64,000 nt of DNA, from contig NZ_BJCC01000008.1 in assembly GCF_004309355.1 (NCBI RefSeq), positions 62,001 to 126,000 on the forward strand, given 5' to 3'. Positions 53,748 through 63,829 of this stretch are shown here, piece after piece. The position numbers were made by a program, and so were the translations under genes. Each line of letters starts with the position of its first letter. The first letter of the stretch is position 1. The DNA comes from Enterococcus florum (GTDB lineage: Bacteria; Bacillota; Bacilli; Lactobacillales; Enterococcaceae). Under the pieces are notes generated by a model that was not told the origin of the DNA, did not search any database, and was given only the letters and a program-made list of their open reading frames with translations.

Positions 53748-54230
53748 ATGACGTATGAAATGGACCTGTCCGCATTTGCTGAGACATTCTCGGAAAAGCC
53801 GTTAGTGATCGGCGGTTTGGCGATGGACTATTATGGTATTCGGCCTCGGGGAAAAGATATCGATCTGATTGTGACTGGCGAGGATTTTGCTCGGATTTCG
53901 GAGCAGCATCCTGGCAGACAAAGAGACAAATGGGGCGATTTGATTTTGACACTAGGGGAATATGAAATTTTACGCAGTATTTTTCGGTTTGATTATGCCT
54001 TCTTTTCAGAGGGGGCGATCGAACGGGAATACTGCAAAATCATCTCTTTGGAAAAACTATTTTTCATGAAGGTTTTGGCCTATGAAAATCAGCCAGAGGT
54101 AGAAAAGCATACACAGGATTATCAATTAATGCTGACCCATTTTTTTGAAAACTTCCAAAATAGGGAGTATGTGGAGACAATGAATCAGCATATTGAAGAT
54201 TATCTGAATGCGCCAGATGGAACGATCTAA
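53748..54230 (+). CDS. Nucleotidyltransferase-fold protein behind an attenuator
   Basis: A 160-aa protein with the minimal nucleotidyltransferase signature: GGLAMDYYGIRPRGKDIDLI near residues 22-41, combining the G-G motif with D-x-D. ISLEKLFFMKVLAYENQPEV matches the following helix of antibiotic or AbiEii-like nucleotidyltransferases. It lacks the exact Lnu or aminoglycoside-enzyme patterns, so the substrate (drug, tRNA or protein) is unknown. The ATG at 53748 has AAGGAG inside the attenuator hairpin. The leader design suggests induction by a ribosome-targeting drug. Confidence 0.7.
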   Translation: MTYEMDLSAFAETFSEKPLVIGGLAMDYYGIRPRGKDIDLIVTGEDFARISEQHPGRQRDKWGDLILTLGEYEILRSIFRFDYAFFSEGAIEREYCKIISLEKLFFMKVLAYENQPEVEKHTQDYQLMLTHFFENFQNREYVETMNQHIEDYLNAPDGTI

Positions 54231-54238
54231 AGGTGCGG

Positions 54239-54279
54239 CCCGAACAACATCTCTTGCTTGATGTTGTTCGGGTCTTTTT
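54239..54279 (+). terminator. Terminator after the nucleotidyltransferase
   Basis: CCCGAACAACATC and GATGTTGTTCGGG form a perfect 13-bp stem with a T-run. Confidence 0.9.
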
Positions 54280-54336
54280 GTGTAGTTGTTTTGAAGAGGC
54301 GATTGCTTCATAATAGAAGTTAACGAGGAGGGTGCT

Positions 54337-54813
54337 ATGTTTCATTTGATGTTGATACTTCTGCCATTGCTTTTTTTGGTCATGATTTTATCGATCCTCT
54401 TATTTGGAGCGACCATGCTTTTGATCAGTTTATTTGGTGGGGCTGCGACGGTACTGTGGATCAAAAATCGAACTGCAAAAAGGCTGCTCTTCATCGGCTT
54501 TGCGATCGTGTCGTTAATCGGTGGAATGTGCTTGTTTCCCTTTGTAGGGATCTACGCGAATCTAACGATGCCGCTTTTTCGGACTATCACTGGCATCTTG
54601 CTCAGCCTGATCGTCTTTTTGGCGATGGGTGGAATTAAGATTTCGATGACAGTTCAGAACAAAACGGGAAGAACATTCTTGTGTATTTTGTATGCTCTAG
54701 CCGGGGGGGGGGGGAGCAGCTTTATTGGCGATTTTTTTCTATTTGCGGAAATAGGAAGCTGGAAAGATTCAATGGGCCATCTTGATTGCCAGCAGTTGCT
54801 TCAGCAGGTTTAG
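54337..54813 (+). CDS. Small membrane protein with an internal poly-G tract
   Basis: A 158-aa hydrophobic protein with four predicted spans (LLPLLFLVMILSILLFGA, LLFIGFAIVSLIGGMCL, ITGILLSLIVFLAMGG, FLCILYALAGG). The run of 12 Gs at 54703-54714 encodes GGGG near residue 125; sequence after it (DFFLFAEIGSWKDSMGHLDC) depends on the count. The 3' end overlaps the converging gene by 45 bases, unusual here, so the true end may be earlier in another frame. GAGGAGGG precedes the ATG. No family recognised. Confidence 0.55.
   Translation: MFHLMLILLPLLFLVMILSILLFGATMLLISLFGGAATVLWIKNRTAKRLLFIGFAIVSLIGGMCLFPFVGIYANLTMPLFRTITGILLSLIVFLAMGGIKISMTVQNKTGRTFLCILYALAGGGGSSFIGDFFLFAEIGSWKDSMGHLDCQQLLQQV
54703..54714 (+). 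repeat. Homopolymeric G12 tract inside a coding frame
   Basis: Twelve consecutive Gs within the membrane-protein gene. Such tracts slip in replication and can switch genes on and off; they are also prone to sequencing error. Confidence 0.9.
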
Positions 54814-55194
54814 GTCCTTAGCTGTTCGTAGCTCTAAATAACAAGAGCGACCTTCCATGTAGGCTGTAGAGGAGAGAATTCGCTCGATGATTTCCTCAGG
54901 TAGATCGGACGTCTGTGCTGCTGCGACAGCTTTTTTTCCAAGCACAAAGGTGTTTCGGATAAATCCGTCCATCGGTATCAGATAAAACAGAGTTCTTTTT
55001 TTGCACTTTATAGTGTAGCTCCAGCCAGCTTTTTTACTGTAGAATTTCCATTCCCCAGTAACCTTGTCCGGTGAACAGACCTTTTGAGTGTGTTCAAATG
55101 CTTCTTGCCAAAGGGTATAGCTTTTGCCCAAGGCCTGCTTCAACGCTGCTTCGTCAGGCTGGATTTCTTTTTTCTTAAAAAAACTGGTTGTCAT
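54769..55194 (-). CDS. DUF3788 family protein
   Basis: A 141-aa soluble protein: GKSYTLWQEAFEHTQKVC, then GEWKFYSKKAGWSYTIKCKK and LPEEIIERILSSTAYMEGR. This W-x-F-Y...GWS layout is the DUF3788 pattern. It is divergent from a WYL regulator, a pairing often seen with DUF3788 and GyrI-like proteins. AGGAGG precedes the ATG. Function unknown, possibly small-molecule binding. Confidence 0.8.
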   Translation of the reverse strand: MTTSFFKKKEIQPDEAALKQALGKSYTLWQEAFEHTQKVCSPDKVTGEWKFYSKKAGWSYTIKCKKRTLFYLIPMDGFIRNTFVLGKKAVAAAQTSDLPEEIIERILSSTAYMEGRSCYLELRTAKDLNLLKQLLAIKMAH

Positions 55195-55300
55195 TTGATT
55201 ACCTCCTTTTCTTACTATTGTAGCAGATCAATATGACAGCTGATGACAAGTTTCTTTTTTGGTTAATGACAGGATAGAGTCGATTCGGAGGGATTGTCCT

Positions 55301-56200
55301 ATGCACATTCAGCGGTTGTTTAAGCTGACGATGTATTTATTGAATAAAAGGGCTGTGAAGGCTCAGGAGCTGGCGGATTATTTTGAGGTTTCCGTGCGTA
55401 CTATTTTTCGTGATTTGGATGTTCTCAGCAACGCAGGGATCCCTATTTATACGGTACAAGGAACAGGTGGCGGGATATTTATTGATCCGGACTTTGTTTT
55501 GAGCAAAGCGACACTGACGAAAGAGGAGCAGACTCGGCTTGTGGCTGCCCTGCAAAGCTGGACGGTAGCGGACCGGCAGGAGACGACTTTTTTGCTGGAT
55601 AAATTAAGAGGATTGTTTCAAACAGACGGATCGGAGCTGATCGAGATCGATTTTTCTCGCTGGGGCCATTCGGATAAAGCAACCTACGATGCGGTCATGA
55701 CGGCGATTACTCAGCATCGAAACCTAGCGTTTTCTTACATTGATTTGTACCAAGCGGAAAGTACACGCACTGTTTGTCCGCTCAAACTGTTGTATCAAGA
55801 GAGAGCTTGGTATTTGAAGGCTTACGAGGAATCAAAAGGCCATCGTATATTTAAACTGAATCGGATTAACGATGTGGTGATCTTAGAGGATTCCTTTTCT
55901 CGTTCCACTGTTCCTCTGGAGCAAACCTTTAAACAAGAGCCGCAAAAATTTGATTGTATTTCTTTGGAAGTATGTTGCACAGCAAAGGTTGCGGATCGTC
56001 TGTACGATGAATTTCCTTCGAAGTCAATTGTGAGGCAAGGGGGGAGCTATTTACTGAAGATAGAGGTCCCGCAAACGCCATGGCTGGAAAGTTTTCTTTT
56101 GTCTTTAGGAACGGAGGCAGAGGTGATCCGTCCGTTGGAGCTGCGGAATCAGTTAGCCAAGACGGCTGAGGAATTGTATCAGAAGTATAGAACTACTTAA
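55301..56200 (+). CDS. HTH/WYL-domain transcriptional regulator (YafY-like)
   Basis: A 299-aa regulator. N-terminal winged helix (NKRAVKAQELADYFEVSVRT, then IFRDLDVLSNAGIPIY), and a WYL domain in the middle (AFSYIDLYQAESTRTVCPLK, RAWYLKAYEESKGHRIFKL) with a C-terminal extension. WYL domains sense nucleic-acid or nucleotide ligands. The ATG at 55301 has CGGAGGG. It is divergent from the DUF3788 gene and upstream of a dead ABC ATPase gene. Confidence 0.88.
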   Translation: MHIQRLFKLTMYLLNKRAVKAQELADYFEVSVRTIFRDLDVLSNAGIPIYTVQGTGGGIFIDPDFVLSKATLTKEEQTRLVAALQSWTVADRQETTFLLDKLRGLFQTDGSELIEIDFSRWGHSDKATYDAVMTAITQHRNLAFSYIDLYQAESTRTVCPLKLLYQERAWYLKAYEESKGHRIFKLNRINDVVILEDSFSRSTVPLEQTFKQEPQKFDCISLEVCCTAKVADRLYDEFPSKSIVRQGGSYLLKIEVPQTPWLESFLLSLGTEAEVIRPLELRNQLAKTAEELYQKYRTT

Positions 56201-56287
56201 TAGATGATCAGAGCAAAAAAAGATAGCGATGTGAACGGTGGGTTCCTGTAGTGACCCGAAAAAGTTAGACTTTTTAGGAGTGGAGAG

Positions 56288-56761
56288 GTGTTAAGCGGTG
56301 TTTCAGTGGACATCCAGAAAGGAGAATTCGTGTCAGTCATGAGCCCTTCCGGTTCAGAAAAGTTGACCCTGCTGTATGTATTGAACAGGATGGACACGAT
56401 CGATCAGGGCAATGTCCAATTTATGGAACAGGAGTTGACGGCCTGTAAAGAAACCGAACTGGCGGATTTGCGTCGTCCGCACATGGGCTTTGTGTTTCAG
56501 TAGCCGATCTTTCTCAAAATTTTGACGATTCTGGGCTATATTATTTTACCAGTGATACGGAGACAACCGCAAAAAGTCTCTGAACTGACGGCACAAGCAC
56601 AGGAGCTGCTGAAAAAAACCGGCATCGAGGATCTTGCGATGTGCATGGTGACACACGATGCCAAGGTGGCCGTTCAAAGTGAACGGACATTGTTTATGAA
56701 GGACGGCGAAATCGTGGATGAGCTGAAGCTTGCCAAGTTTGTTGGAAACGATAGCGATTAA
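56288..56761 (+). pseudogene. Decayed ABC transporter ATPase gene
   Basis: MLSGVSVDIQKGEFVSVMSP begins a LolD/MacB-type ATPase, but Walker A reads SGSEKLTL instead of SGSGKSTL. A TAG follows GFVFQ at 56501-56503, and after KKTGIEDLA the signature and Walker B are deleted, jumping to MVTHDAKVAVQSERTLFM. Nonfunctional. The coding traces start slightly upstream of 56288. Confidence 0.8.
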
Positions 56762-56899
56762 CGGATCGCACAGGTGAATGAGAAGATGTTGTTGAGGATT
56801 TTAATATTTGGTTAAAAGGCTGTTATCCATTTTACCAGTGGCGCTGAGCGTTATTGGTGAATGGGACGAGCCTTTTTCTCATAAATTTTTCAAATAGAG

Positions 56900-56974
56900 C
56901 ACAAAGGCTCACCGGAAGAGCTGGACACGACGGGGCAATACATTGCAGTCGATGGTGGATGGTTGACGATTTGA
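56900..56974 (+). pseudogene. C-terminal fragment of a short-chain dehydrogenase
   Basis: The frame GSPEELDTTGQYIAVDGGWL ends at a TGA; TGQ-I-VDGGW is the usual SDR C-terminus. The rest of the gene is gone. Confidence 0.55.
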
Positions 56975-57009
56975 TTTCCGAGAGCTGGCAGTGAGAAGAA
57001 AGAGCAAGA

Positions 57010-57047
57010 GAAACCGACCTTCAGCGATACGTTTGAAGGTCGGTTTC
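57010..57047. terminator. Terminator of the PRD regulator gene
   Basis: GAAACCGACCTTC and GAAGGTCGGTTTC, a perfect 13-bp stem, directly after the minus-strand stop. Confidence 0.75.
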
Positions 57048-58964
57048 TTATCGGATCGTAGTAAAGCACTGCATCAGGTTTTCGATGAAGGTATCAAAGG
57101 ATTTCGACTGACTCAGTCGATGCACATTTTGCTCATCTGTACAGATCAGAGCCAAATCATCAAAAAGTTCTCGAAATAGATGCCGATTGTGATAGTTAAT
57201 GGAGAGCAGAAAAACCAATGTAACTACTTGGGAGCCCCACTGGATTCCTTTTGGAGCTGCAACAATGAAGATGCCGGTTTTTTTAGCATCCATTGTTAGC
57301 GTGTGAGGCAGAGCAACTGGACCGAAAGCGGTAGAAGACAGTTTTTCTCGTTCCATCAGCTGAGTAAAAAAATCGTTGCCGACAAAACCGTCCTGCTCCA
57401 TTTGAGTGCACAGCTCCTGCAAGAGAGGCTCACTCGCCATTTTTTTCTCTCTATAGATAAAATGCTTTTTATCCACTACTGACAAGAGATTTTTGCTGAA
57501 TTGTTCTTTGCGTTTGATTTCCTTAAGTTCAAAAATCTTCTCAGATACTTGCTGCCGATCTTCTAGCGTGAAAAAAGGGTTGATCACGACATAAGGGGTG
57601 GTCGTGATTTGCTTTAATTTGATTGCGGAAATAATGAATTCCGTTTGAATATGCTGCAATTCTTTTTCATTGGTGAGAATGTTTGTAATATCGAGATCAT
57701 CACCAAAATGGTTTTGTAGTTTCTTCATTACTTGGATGTTCATGTTGTAATAAAGCGGAACGAGCAGGGCACAATTGATTTTGGAAGTCCGTTGTTTCTG
57801 CACTTCCAGAGCGTAGCCTAAATGAAAGGCAATGTAGGCAATCTCGTCTTCAGTGATGGTGTGCGCCAACTCTCTTTGAATCACATGAGACACCTGAACA
57901 GCACAGTCATAAATCAGCGGGCATTCTTTTTTTAATGTCTCGGTCATTGGGTTTCGACAAGAATAGTCATTATCCAATCGAAAGAGTAGGTTTTTGATGT
58001 GTAACGTAAAACGAATCAAGAATTCTGGTTCATTGTTGTCAATAAAATACAATTCTGATACTTTTGAAAGGATTTTTTTTACAAGATCGAGACAGCGCTG
58101 GTCAGCGACTTCACGCAATTCTTCTGCAGAGATTTGTGTGAAGTTGACGTTCGTACCATTTGCAGAGATCAGTAAGGCCAAATCACGGACTTCTTCTTTA
58201 GGAAAATGCAGGTTGTAATGGTCTGCTATTTTTCCCGCGATGTCTGCAGCAATCTGATTGATCAAAGGTGGAATCGAACTGGGCGTTTGATTGTCGGCTT
58301 CGGAGAATTGAAAGTTGCTTTTCATCCGATCAATCGCGATCGCCAGATGGATGATGATATTGATCAATGCATAATCATTCGTAAAAAAATCATAATTGGA
58401 GAAAATTTCTGCAACGATCTCTTTGATATAGTCTAAATCAAAATCAGTAAAGCTTTCTTGCAGCTTTGTGATATCTACAAAGTTTTGCTCCAGCTCAGAA
58501 AGCAAAATCGCGTGGATCAGCTGACGTTTGGCTTTTTCCGATCCGCGTAGTTGAATAGAATCGCTGTCTTGAATAAGCACAAGGGAATGCTCAGCGCATT
58601 TCCTTTTTATTTTTTTCAAATCCTTCATCAAGGTAGATTCGCTGACGAATAATTCTTCGACTAAGTCATAGATTGCAAGGGCTTCTTCTGTCGCGGTAAG
58701 CTTGAGCAACAGATAAGCCATTCGCTCAGGAGGCGTTTCCGGCGTGCCTACCTGGATATTTTCTTGGACATTCGCTAGACGGACAGGATCAACCCGATAC
58801 CCTTTGTTGGAGGAGAGAATCAATCCGGGTTCGTTTTCTTGGATCTCTGAAATATAGGATTTGATTGTTCGCTTTGACAAAGAAAACTTTTCCGCCAGCT
58901 GCGTGGAAGCTGTCCAGGAAGCTTGCTCGTTCAGGTAGCGTAGAAGCGGTAAATATTTTACTTT
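57048..58964 (-). CDS. PRD-containing PTS regulator (BglG/LicR-type activator)
   Basis: A 638-aa DNA-binding regulator controlled by PTS phosphorylation. Order: two N-terminal helix-turn-helix domains (STQLAEKFSLSKRTIKSYIS), PRD1 (INIIIHLAIAIDRM), PRD2 (ELAHTITEDEIAYIAFHLGY), an EIIB-like stretch (ALLVPLYYNMNIQVMKKLQ) and a C-terminal EIIA domain with FGPVALPHTLTMD carrying the phospho-His. It probably activates the divergent PTS operon when sugar is present. The TTG at 58964 has GAAGGAGAGG upstream; the ATG at 58997 does not. Confidence 0.88.
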   Translation of the reverse strand, partial: KVKYLPLLRYLNEQASWTASTQLAEKFSLSKRTIKSYISEIQENEPGLILSSNKGYRVDPVRLANVQENIQVGTPETPPERMAYLLLKLTATEEALAIYDLVEELFVSESTLMKDLKKIKRKCAEHSLVLIQDSDSIQLRGSEKAKRQLIHAILLSELEQNFVDITKLQESFTDFDLDYIKEIVAEIFSNYDFFTNDYALINIIIHLAIAIDRMKSNFQFSEADNQTPSSIPPLINQIAADIAGKIADHYNLHFPKEEVRDLALLISANGTNVNFTQISAEELREVADQRCLDLVKKILSKVSELYFIDNNEPEFLIRFTLHIKNLLFRLDNDYSCRNPMTETLKKECPLIYDCAVQVSHVIQRELAHTITEDEIAYIAFHLGYALEVQKQRTSKINCALLVPLYYNMNIQVMKKLQNHFGDDLDITNILTNEKELQHIQTEFIISAIKLKQITTTPYVVINPFFTLEDRQQVSEKIFELKEIKRKEQFSKNLLSVVDKKHFIYREKKMASEPLLQELCTQMEQDGFVGNDFFTQLMEREKLSSTAFGPVALPHTLTMDAKKTGIFIVAAPKGIQWGSQVVTLVFLLSINYHNRHLFRELFDDLALICTDEQNVHRLSQSKSFDTFIENLMQCFTTIR

Positions 58965-59005
58965 CAAAAAATCCTCTCCTTCACCTGCATGGTGCAAATA
59001 AATAT

Positions 59006-59034
59006 TTGTTTCACCATATGCATTTTCTTATAGT
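59006..59034 (+). promoter_or_regulatory. Promoter of the PTS operon
   Basis: TTGTTT, 17 bases, TATAGT, about 80 bases before the IIB gene. Confidence 0.6.
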
Positions 59035-59045
59035 ATAACTATAGA

Positions 59046-59059
59046 TGGTAGCGCTATCA
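59046..59059 (+). promoter_or_regulatory. Probable cre (CcpA site)
   Basis: TGGTAGCGCTATCA is a near-palindrome matching the cre consensus except at two positions. It lies just after the expected start of transcription, so CcpA binding would block initiation or elongation. Confidence 0.55.
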
Positions 59060-59115
59060 ATCTACTTTTAAAGTCTCTTAGAAAAAAACTATGCTTAAAA
59101 ACGGGAGGAATCATC

Positions 59116-59427
59116 GTGAAAAAACTAAATGTATTACTCGTTTGCGGGTCTGGAGCAAGCTCTGGATTCATGGCAGCGAATATCAGAAAAGCGGCTTCCG
59201 CAAAAGGAATGGAATTAAAAATCACTGCTCGTGGAGAAAGCGAGATCGAAAACTACATTGATGAAATTGACGCATTAATGGTCGGCCCACATCTGGCCTA
59301 TATTTTAGATGAGGTAGAGGAATTTGTAGGAGATGCACCGGTGAAGGTCATACTAATGAAACCCGACTATTATGCAACATTAGACGGTGAAAAAGCCTTG
59401 GAGCATTTATTAGAAGAGATGAAGTAG
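59116..59427 (+). CDS. PTS system IIB component, lactose/cellobiose family
   Basis: A 103-aa cytoplasmic carrier of phosphate from IIA to the sugar. Phospho-Cys10 is in LLVCGSGASSGFMA, followed by the typical DEIDALMVGPHLAYILDEV. GTG start with GGGAGG upstream. First gene of the operon; IIC follows after 23 bases. Confidence 0.92.
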   Translation: MKKLNVLLVCGSGASSGFMAANIRKAASAKGMELKITARGESEIENYIDEIDALMVGPHLAYILDEVEEFVGDAPVKVILMKPDYYATLDGEKALEHLLEEMK

Positions 59428-59450
59428 ATTGAAAATAGGAGGGTTTAAAA

Positions 59451-60680
59451 ATGAATGCGTTGATCCACTGGTTAGAAACGAGTTTTACCCCGAGAATGAA
59501 TAAGATCAATAATAATGTTTGGATTGTTACACTAAAGGATTCGATTATGCAGGCATTGCCGCTGATTTTCTTAGGTTCCATCTTTTGTATGTTGGCAATA
59601 TTGAATGAGTATTTTCCTTGGCTGCCTAATTTTTGGATACCGTTTGGGTGGACAATGGGCATGATCTCGTTGATCATTTCGTTCTTGATCCCTTTTAATT
59701 TAATGGAGAAAAAACGATTGCGCAAGCAACGGATCAATGCGGGGATGGCTGGTATCATTTTATTTCTTATCATTATCACCCCGCAGGTCATCACAGACGG
59801 ACAACCTGGATTTAATCACAGTGCTTTAGGTGCAGGAGGGATGTTCGTAGCTATCGTTGCTGGCTTGTTTGCCGGGTTTGTCCTAAATTTGTTCGGAAAG
59901 TTCTCCTTTTTCAGTGACGAGTCAGTCATTCCAGACTTTGTTCGTTCTTGGTTTGATGCGATGCTGCCAATCGGCATCGTGGTTGTGGTTGGCTGGATAG
60001 TCGTCGATATTATTGGCTTTGATGTTTACAATTTTGTTTTAGCTATCTTTATGCCGTTACAAAATATTGTTGAGACGCCGTGGGGATTTTCTTTGATGCT
60101 GTTTGTTGTTTGTTTCTTATATTCTTTGGGCATCTCTACCTGGGTATTGACGCCGGTCTTAAACCCAGTATTGCTGGCTGCAATTCAGGCTAATATCGAT
60201 GGAACGGCTACCAATTTAGTAACTGACCCAACGATCTACTCCGCGTATCTGTGGATTGGCGGAATCGGTTGTACGATGCCATTAGTGTTTATGCTGATAC
60301 GCTCAAAATCAAAAAAATTAAGAGCCTTGGGAACAGCCTCCTTGGCACCAACGGTCTTTAATATCAATGAACCGATCGTCTTTGGTTGTATCGCATGGAA
60401 TCCGCTGCTGATGATTCCCATGTGGCTGCAAGGAATTATTTTACCTTTGATCGTCTGGCTGTTCACGAAGGTGATCGCCTTTGCACCAATCCCGATGGAA
60501 ATGTTTCAGATGTGGTATTGTCCTTTTCCGATTGCAACTTGGCTGACGACTCGTTCTGTCTCAGGACTGTTACTCATGCTGTTGATTTTTATCATTGCAT
60601 TCGCGATTTGGTATCCATTCTTTAAAGCCTACGAAAAACAAGAAATGGAAAAAGAGGCTGAAGTTGTTGCAAAGGGGTAA
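59451..60680 (+). CDS. PTS system IIC component, cellobiose-type permease
   Basis: A 409-aa membrane transporter with about ten spans. PTSLac-family features: LETSFTPRMNKINNNVWIVT at the start, and NEPIVFGCIAWNPLLMIPM near residue 305 with the sugar-binding Glu. Phosphorylates a beta-glucoside during import together with IIB. The exact sugar is not readable; the neighbouring glycosidase suggests a beta-linked disaccharide or aryl/thio-glucoside. Confidence 0.92.
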   Translation: MNALIHWLETSFTPRMNKINNNVWIVTLKDSIMQALPLIFLGSIFCMLAILNEYFPWLPNFWIPFGWTMGMISLIISFLIPFNLMEKKRLRKQRINAGMAGIILFLIIITPQVITDGQPGFNHSALGAGGMFVAIVAGLFAGFVLNLFGKFSFFSDESVIPDFVRSWFDAMLPIGIVVVVGWIVVDIIGFDVYNFVLAIFMPLQNIVETPWGFSLMLFVVCFLYSLGISTWVLTPVLNPVLLAAIQANIDGTATNLVTDPTIYSAYLWIGGIGCTMPLVFMLIRSKSKKLRALGTASLAPTVFNINEPIVFGCIAWNPLLMIPMWLQGIILPLIVWLFTKVIAFAPIPMEMFQMWYCPFPIATWLTTRSVSGLLLMLLIFIIAFAIWYPFFKAYEKQEMEKEAEVVAKG

Positions 60681-60708
60681 TTTTCAAATTTGGAAGAAGG
60701 GTTGATAG

Positions 60709-62503
<1,795 letters not shown>

Positions 62504-62528
62504 TTGAAAAAGTAGCGTGTTGAATAGA

Positions 62529-62570
62529 ACCGACCTCAAAATAGCAAACTTTTTGAGGTCGGTATTTTTT
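62529..62570 (+). terminator. Terminator of the PTS operon
   Basis: ACCGACCTCAAAA and TTTTGAGGTCGGT form a 13-bp stem followed by a T-run. Confidence 0.9.
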
Positions 62571-63049
62571 TGGCTATATAGTAGGCATTTATGCCAAGAA
62601 ACCAAGCAAAAAAAGAAATCCTGCCAAACAAGTAATGAAGAGGAAACGAAGCTAAAATCGATTTCGTGCAAATGTAAGCGGCGATTTCAAGGACACAGTC
62701 CAGAAAAACACCTGCAGTCAGTTCTGTTGAAGAGGGAACATTTTTTTGGGCTGACCTTTGCAAAAGTAAATATCTTTACCATCAGATCAGTCTAAACAGG
62801 AAAAAGAAATCTGTTCTTTTATCTCTAAAAGAGGCTTTTTACATTCCTTGTGAATCTGTCGTTTTAGAGTCATCTTTCACTAACAAATTTGTGGAATTTT
62901 GCCAAAAGATTGGTCTGACGCAGTAAATTCAAGGTTGAGTTTTCTTGTTTAACCAGAGATCACAAAATACATTTTATCTGTTTTCTTTTATAATACTGTT
63001 TATGAGAATAACGGCAGTTATTCTAAATAAGCAATAAGGAGAGAGCAAA
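62571..63049. other. Intergenic stretch before the WxL locus
   Basis: No convincing gene; one plus frame (62517-62795) overlaps the terminator and lacks a ribosome site. A TATAAT box at 62989-62994 lies about 55 bases before the WxL gene, with only a weak -35 (AATACA). Confidence 0.45.
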
Positions 63050-63829
63050 ATGAAAAAATGGACATCTTTGATCACTTTGACCGCTTCGGCTGCAGCAGCA
63101 ATGATGGCAGCAAGCCCGGCATTGGCTGCTGGAACAGGGGACAATAATATCTCGAGCAATACGAAGGCGGGGGAAGGTTATGTTGCCACTATGGCTGAAA
63201 ACGAGGGTAAATCAACAGTCCAATTCACTATCACGCCTGGGGATCTGACCTTGGATCGCGTCCCTGATTTAAATTTCAGTCAGCATGATTCTAAAGGTAA
63301 AAACGTCAGCGTCAATGCGCTTGCCAGCAATGGGGTGGTATTGGATTTGGTTGACAATACCGTAGATACCAGTTCGGTCACTTCGAAAAATAAAACCGCA
63401 TTTGACGGAAACAATGACGGGGGGCTGCAGGTCACTGATTATCGCTTTAATCAAACCGGATGGAACGTTCACGCTTCTTTGAGCGACTTTACGAAGGATG
63501 GTGGAGACGCAGACGGTGTTGAAGGTACACGTAAATTGGACGGTATCCGCTTGCTGTTGAAATTGGCTGCTCCTGATAACACCAACGAAGAAGGTGCGAA
63601 TATTTCAACCATCGAAGACGGCACTGCGATCGTTGCGGGTGGCGGAGCGGTTCCTGTTTTAAGGACCCAAGATGGAAAAACCGCCAATGGAACGACAAAA
63701 ACAACAACTGCATCAGGGACTACTCTGGAGATTGCGAAACAGGCCGATGTTCAACCAGGCACCTATCAAGCGGATATGACCTGGACCTTGTCAAACACAG
63801 CCACTCAAAAACCTGCAGGCACTCAATGA
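63050..63829 (+). CDS. WxL-domain cell-surface protein
   Basis: A 259-aa exported protein. Signal peptide residues 1-26 (SLITLTASAAAAMMAASPAL, cut after ALA). The C-terminal WxL module binds peptidoglycan non-covalently: the first motif region is GWNVHASLSDF (W-x-V variant) near residue 132, and the second is DMTWTLSNT near 242 with a true W-x-L. GIRLLLK and GTYQADMTW match the conserved strands. AAGGAGAG precedes the ATG. It overlaps the next gene by 4 bases; WxL and DUF916 proteins form complexes on enterococcal surfaces. Confidence 0.9.
   Translation: MKKWTSLITLTASAAAAMMAASPALAAGTGDNNISSNTKAGEGYVATMAENEGKSTVQFTITPGDLTLDRVPDLNFSQHDSKGKNVSVNALASNGVVLDLVDNTVDTSSVTSKNKTAFDGNNDGGLQVTDYRFNQTGWNVHASLSDFTKDGGDADGVEGTRKLDGIRLLLKLAAPDNTNEEGANISTIEDGTAIVAGGGAVPVLRTQDGKTANGTTKTTTASGTTLEIAKQADVQPGTYQADMTWTLSNTATQKPAGTQ

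Noticed and set aside
62517-62795. 92-codon plus frame after the PTS operon
   Set aside because: It begins inside the terminator hairpin and lacks a ribosome site.
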